Under the pieces are notes generated by a model. The model was not told the origin of the DNA, did not search any database, and saw nothing but the letters and a program-made list of their open reading frames with translations. A DNA stretch of 64,000 bases from a bacterium (lineage in GTDB: Bacteria > Deinococcota > Deinococci > Deinococcales > Deinococcaceae): contig JAJZIR010000012.1 of NCBI GenBank assembly GCA_021810505.1, positions 1-64,000 of the forward strand, written 5' to 3'. Position numbers and translations under genes: made by a program. Position 1 is the stretch's first letter; the number at the start of each line of letters is the position of its first letter. Below, piece by piece: positions 62,510-64,000 of the stretch.

Positions 62510-63802
62510 GTGCTAGACCTTAAGCTCATCCGCGAGCAGCCCGACCTGGTCCGCTGGGCTGTCTCGGTCAAGCGGACCAACCTAGACGTGGACGCCCTCT
62601 TGGAACTCGACCGCCAGGTCAGCGCCCAGCGCACCCGGGTGGAGGCCTTGCAGGCCGAGCGCAACCGGCAGGCCAAGGCGGTCCGGGACGCCAGCCCCGA
62701 GGAGCGGCCGGCTGGGATCCAGCGCGGCAAGGAGATCGCCGAGCAGCTCAAGGGCGAGGAGTCGCTGCTGCGCCAGCTGGAGCAGCAGCTGCAACCGCTG
62801 CTGCTCCAGGTGCCCCAGATTCCCCTGGAGAGCGTCCCGGTGGGGGAGAGCGAAGAGGACAACGTGGTGCTGCGGGAGGTGGGCAGGCGAGCGGAATTCG
62901 CTTTCCCCCCCCGCGATCACGTCGCCCTGTTGGAGAGGCAGGGCTGGGCTGAGTTCGAGCGAGTCGGAAAGATCTCGGGGAGCCGCTCCTACATGCTGCG
63001 CGGTGAGCTGGTGCTCCTGGAACAGGCCCTGCTGCGCTTCGCGCTAGACTTCCTCTACGCGCGAGGCTACACCTTGCTGTCCGCCTCCGCCCTGGTCCGG
63101 CCGGAAACCCTCTTCGCTACCGGCCACTTTCCCGGCGGCGAGGATCAGGTCTACCGCATCGAGGGCGAGGCGCTGCTGCTCAGCGGCACCGCCGAGGTAC
63201 CGATCAATTTCTTGCACGCCGGCGAGATCCTAAATTTCGAGGAGCTGCCGCTGCGCTACGGCGGCATCTCGGCGGCTTTCCGCAGCGAGGCCGGCAGCGC
63301 CGGGCGAGACGTGCGGGGGCTGATCCGAGTCCACGAGTTCAAGAAAGTCGAGCAGTTCGTCATCTGCGAGGGCAGCCTAGAGCACTCCATGGCGCTGTTC
63401 GGTGAGCTCCTGAGCAACGCAGAGGAATTCCTGCAGGCGCTGGAACTGCCCTACCGAGTCCTCCAGAACTGCACCGCCGACATGGGGGCCGGCAAGCTGA
63501 TCATGTACGACCTGGAGTGTTGGGTCCCCAGCGAGCAGCGCTACCGCGAGACGCATTCCTGCTCCAACCTGGGGGACTGGCAGGCTAGGCGGAGCCAGCT
63601 GCGCTACCGCGACCCCGCGGGTAAGCTGCGCTTCCCGCATACCCTGAACAACACCGCGGTAGCGACGCCCAGAATTCTGGTCCCTCTGGTGGAATGCCAC
63701 CAGCAGGCCGACGGCCGCGTCCGGGTACCCGGCGCGCTGCGCCCCTACCTGGGCGGCAGGGAGCTGCTGGGCAGGGCGCTCTCCGCTCAGGAGGCCAGGT
63801 AA
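62510..63802 (+). CDS. serS: Seryl-tRNA synthetase
   Basis: 430 residues. N-terminal antiparallel coiled-coil arm (about 25-105, ELDRQVSAQRTRVEALQAERN) that binds the tRNA-Ser variable arm, then class II core with motif 2 AAFRSEAGSAGRDVRGLIRVHEFKKVE and motif 3-like NTAVATPRILVPLVE. GTG start immediately after gatC, likely one transcript. Confidence 0.96.
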   Translation: MLDLKLIREQPDLVRWAVSVKRTNLDVDALLELDRQVSAQRTRVEALQAERNRQAKAVRDASPEERPAGIQRGKEIAEQLKGEESLLRQLEQQLQPLLLQVPQIPLESVPVGESEEDNVVLREVGRRAEFAFPPRDHVALLERQGWAEFERVGKISGSRSYMLRGELVLLEQALLRFALDFLYARGYTLLSASALVRPETLFATGHFPGGEDQVYRIEGEALLLSGTAEVPINFLHAGEILNFEELPLRYGGISAAFRSEAGSAGRDVRGLIRVHEFKKVEQFVICEGSLEHSMALFGELLSNAEEFLQALELPYRVLQNCTADMGAGKLIMYDLECWVPSEQRYRETHSCSNLGDWQARRSQLRYRDPAGKLRFPHTLNNTAVATPRILVPLVECHQQADGRVRVPGALRPYLGGRELLGRALSAQEAR

Positions 63803-64000
63803 GGCGGTGGCCGGGGGCTAGGCGCTCTTCCGGGAACCAGCTGCGCGTTCCGGTGGGGCCGGGGCATAGGTCAGGTCCCCGGCGAGGTGCTTGGGGTGCC
63901 GGCCGCGGGTGAGGGCCGAAGGTTGCAGAGCCGGCTCCGCCGGGCCTTAGGGCGGACCCCCATCCGCGCCGCGCGCAGGCGCAGAGAGCTGAGGGTGCAA
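63803..64000. other. Window end after serS, no secure gene
   Basis: A plus-strand frame from GTG 63887 (or TTG 63923) runs off the window with an Arg-rich start, and a minus-strand frame ends at a TAG at 63818. Neither has a clear ribosome site or motif in the part visible here. Confidence 0.3.

Noticed and set aside
63818-63946. Minus-strand gene end after serS
   Set aside because: Open for 43 codons only, bounded by a stop and without a start codon.

Overview
The window is GC-rich, densely coding chromosomal DNA with housekeeping and metabolic gene content. I see no rRNA, tRNA, insertion sequence, phage gene or CRISPR array. The best guess for the source is a member of the Deinococcota (Thermus/Deinococcus lineage), probably a deep or poorly sampled branch. 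The reasons are the nurA-herA pair with a Deinococcota-style HerA P-loop, the very large TamB-domain protein without an adjacent TamA, the monofunctional Thermus-type proline dehydrogenase, the GH57 family protein, and many genes that look leaderless (a TANNNT -10 box 5 to 7 bases before an ATG or GTG). This placement is inferred from gene content and not proven.

Layout: 1-2 kb, minus-strand operon sdaAB-sdaAA-aminotransferase (serine degradation). 2.4-5.1 kb, a secreted two-repeat protein followed by an OmpR-type response regulator and its histidine kinase. 5.5-6 kb, peroxiredoxin Bcp. 6.3-10.8 kb, overlapping plus-strand operon deoC-maf-mreC-mreD-mrdA (nucleotide salvage and cell elongation). 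11-20.5 kb, one 9.5-kb gene for a TamB-like envelope protein. 20.5-23.6 kb, a drug-type MFS exporter divergent from an NRAMP-like metal transporter with a strong promoter and an MntR/DtxR-type operator. 23.6-29 kb, DNA repair block recD2, a small outer-membrane-type protein, nurA and herA. 29-33.2 kb, minus strand ftsY and gltX, then kynB-kynU. 33.3-36.6 kb, a SHOCT protein, an LCP ligase and glnA. 36.7-40.9 kb, a peptide-binding protein, trpB-trpA and a small membrane protein. 41-48.6 kb, an atypical SDR, YceI, a pseudokinase-like membrane protein, mrp, a SufR-type regulator, a 2H phosphoesterase, a GH57 homologue that appears to lack both catalytic residues, and rnhB. 48.7-53.6 kb, sodA, pstS-pstC-pstA without pstB, and a DUF3089 hydrolase. 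53.8-58.7 kb, thrC-thrB, hemC, thrS. 58.7-61 kb, a CDF metal exporter behind proline dehydrogenase. 61.4-63.8 kb, DUF554, gatC, serS.

The most informative points are: the recurrent leaderless promoter layout (16 genes); the NRAMP-like transporter with altered metal-site motifs under an Mn/Fe-type operator; three proteins whose family catalytic residues are missing (GH57, SDR, kinase-like); an Mrp without its usual CxxC next to a SufR-type regulator; an aminotransferase with a Pro/Ser/Thr-rich N-terminal tail; and several strong hairpins or palindromes in leaders and between genes. Coordinates reflect start sites I judged most likely, and several differ from the longest open frame.
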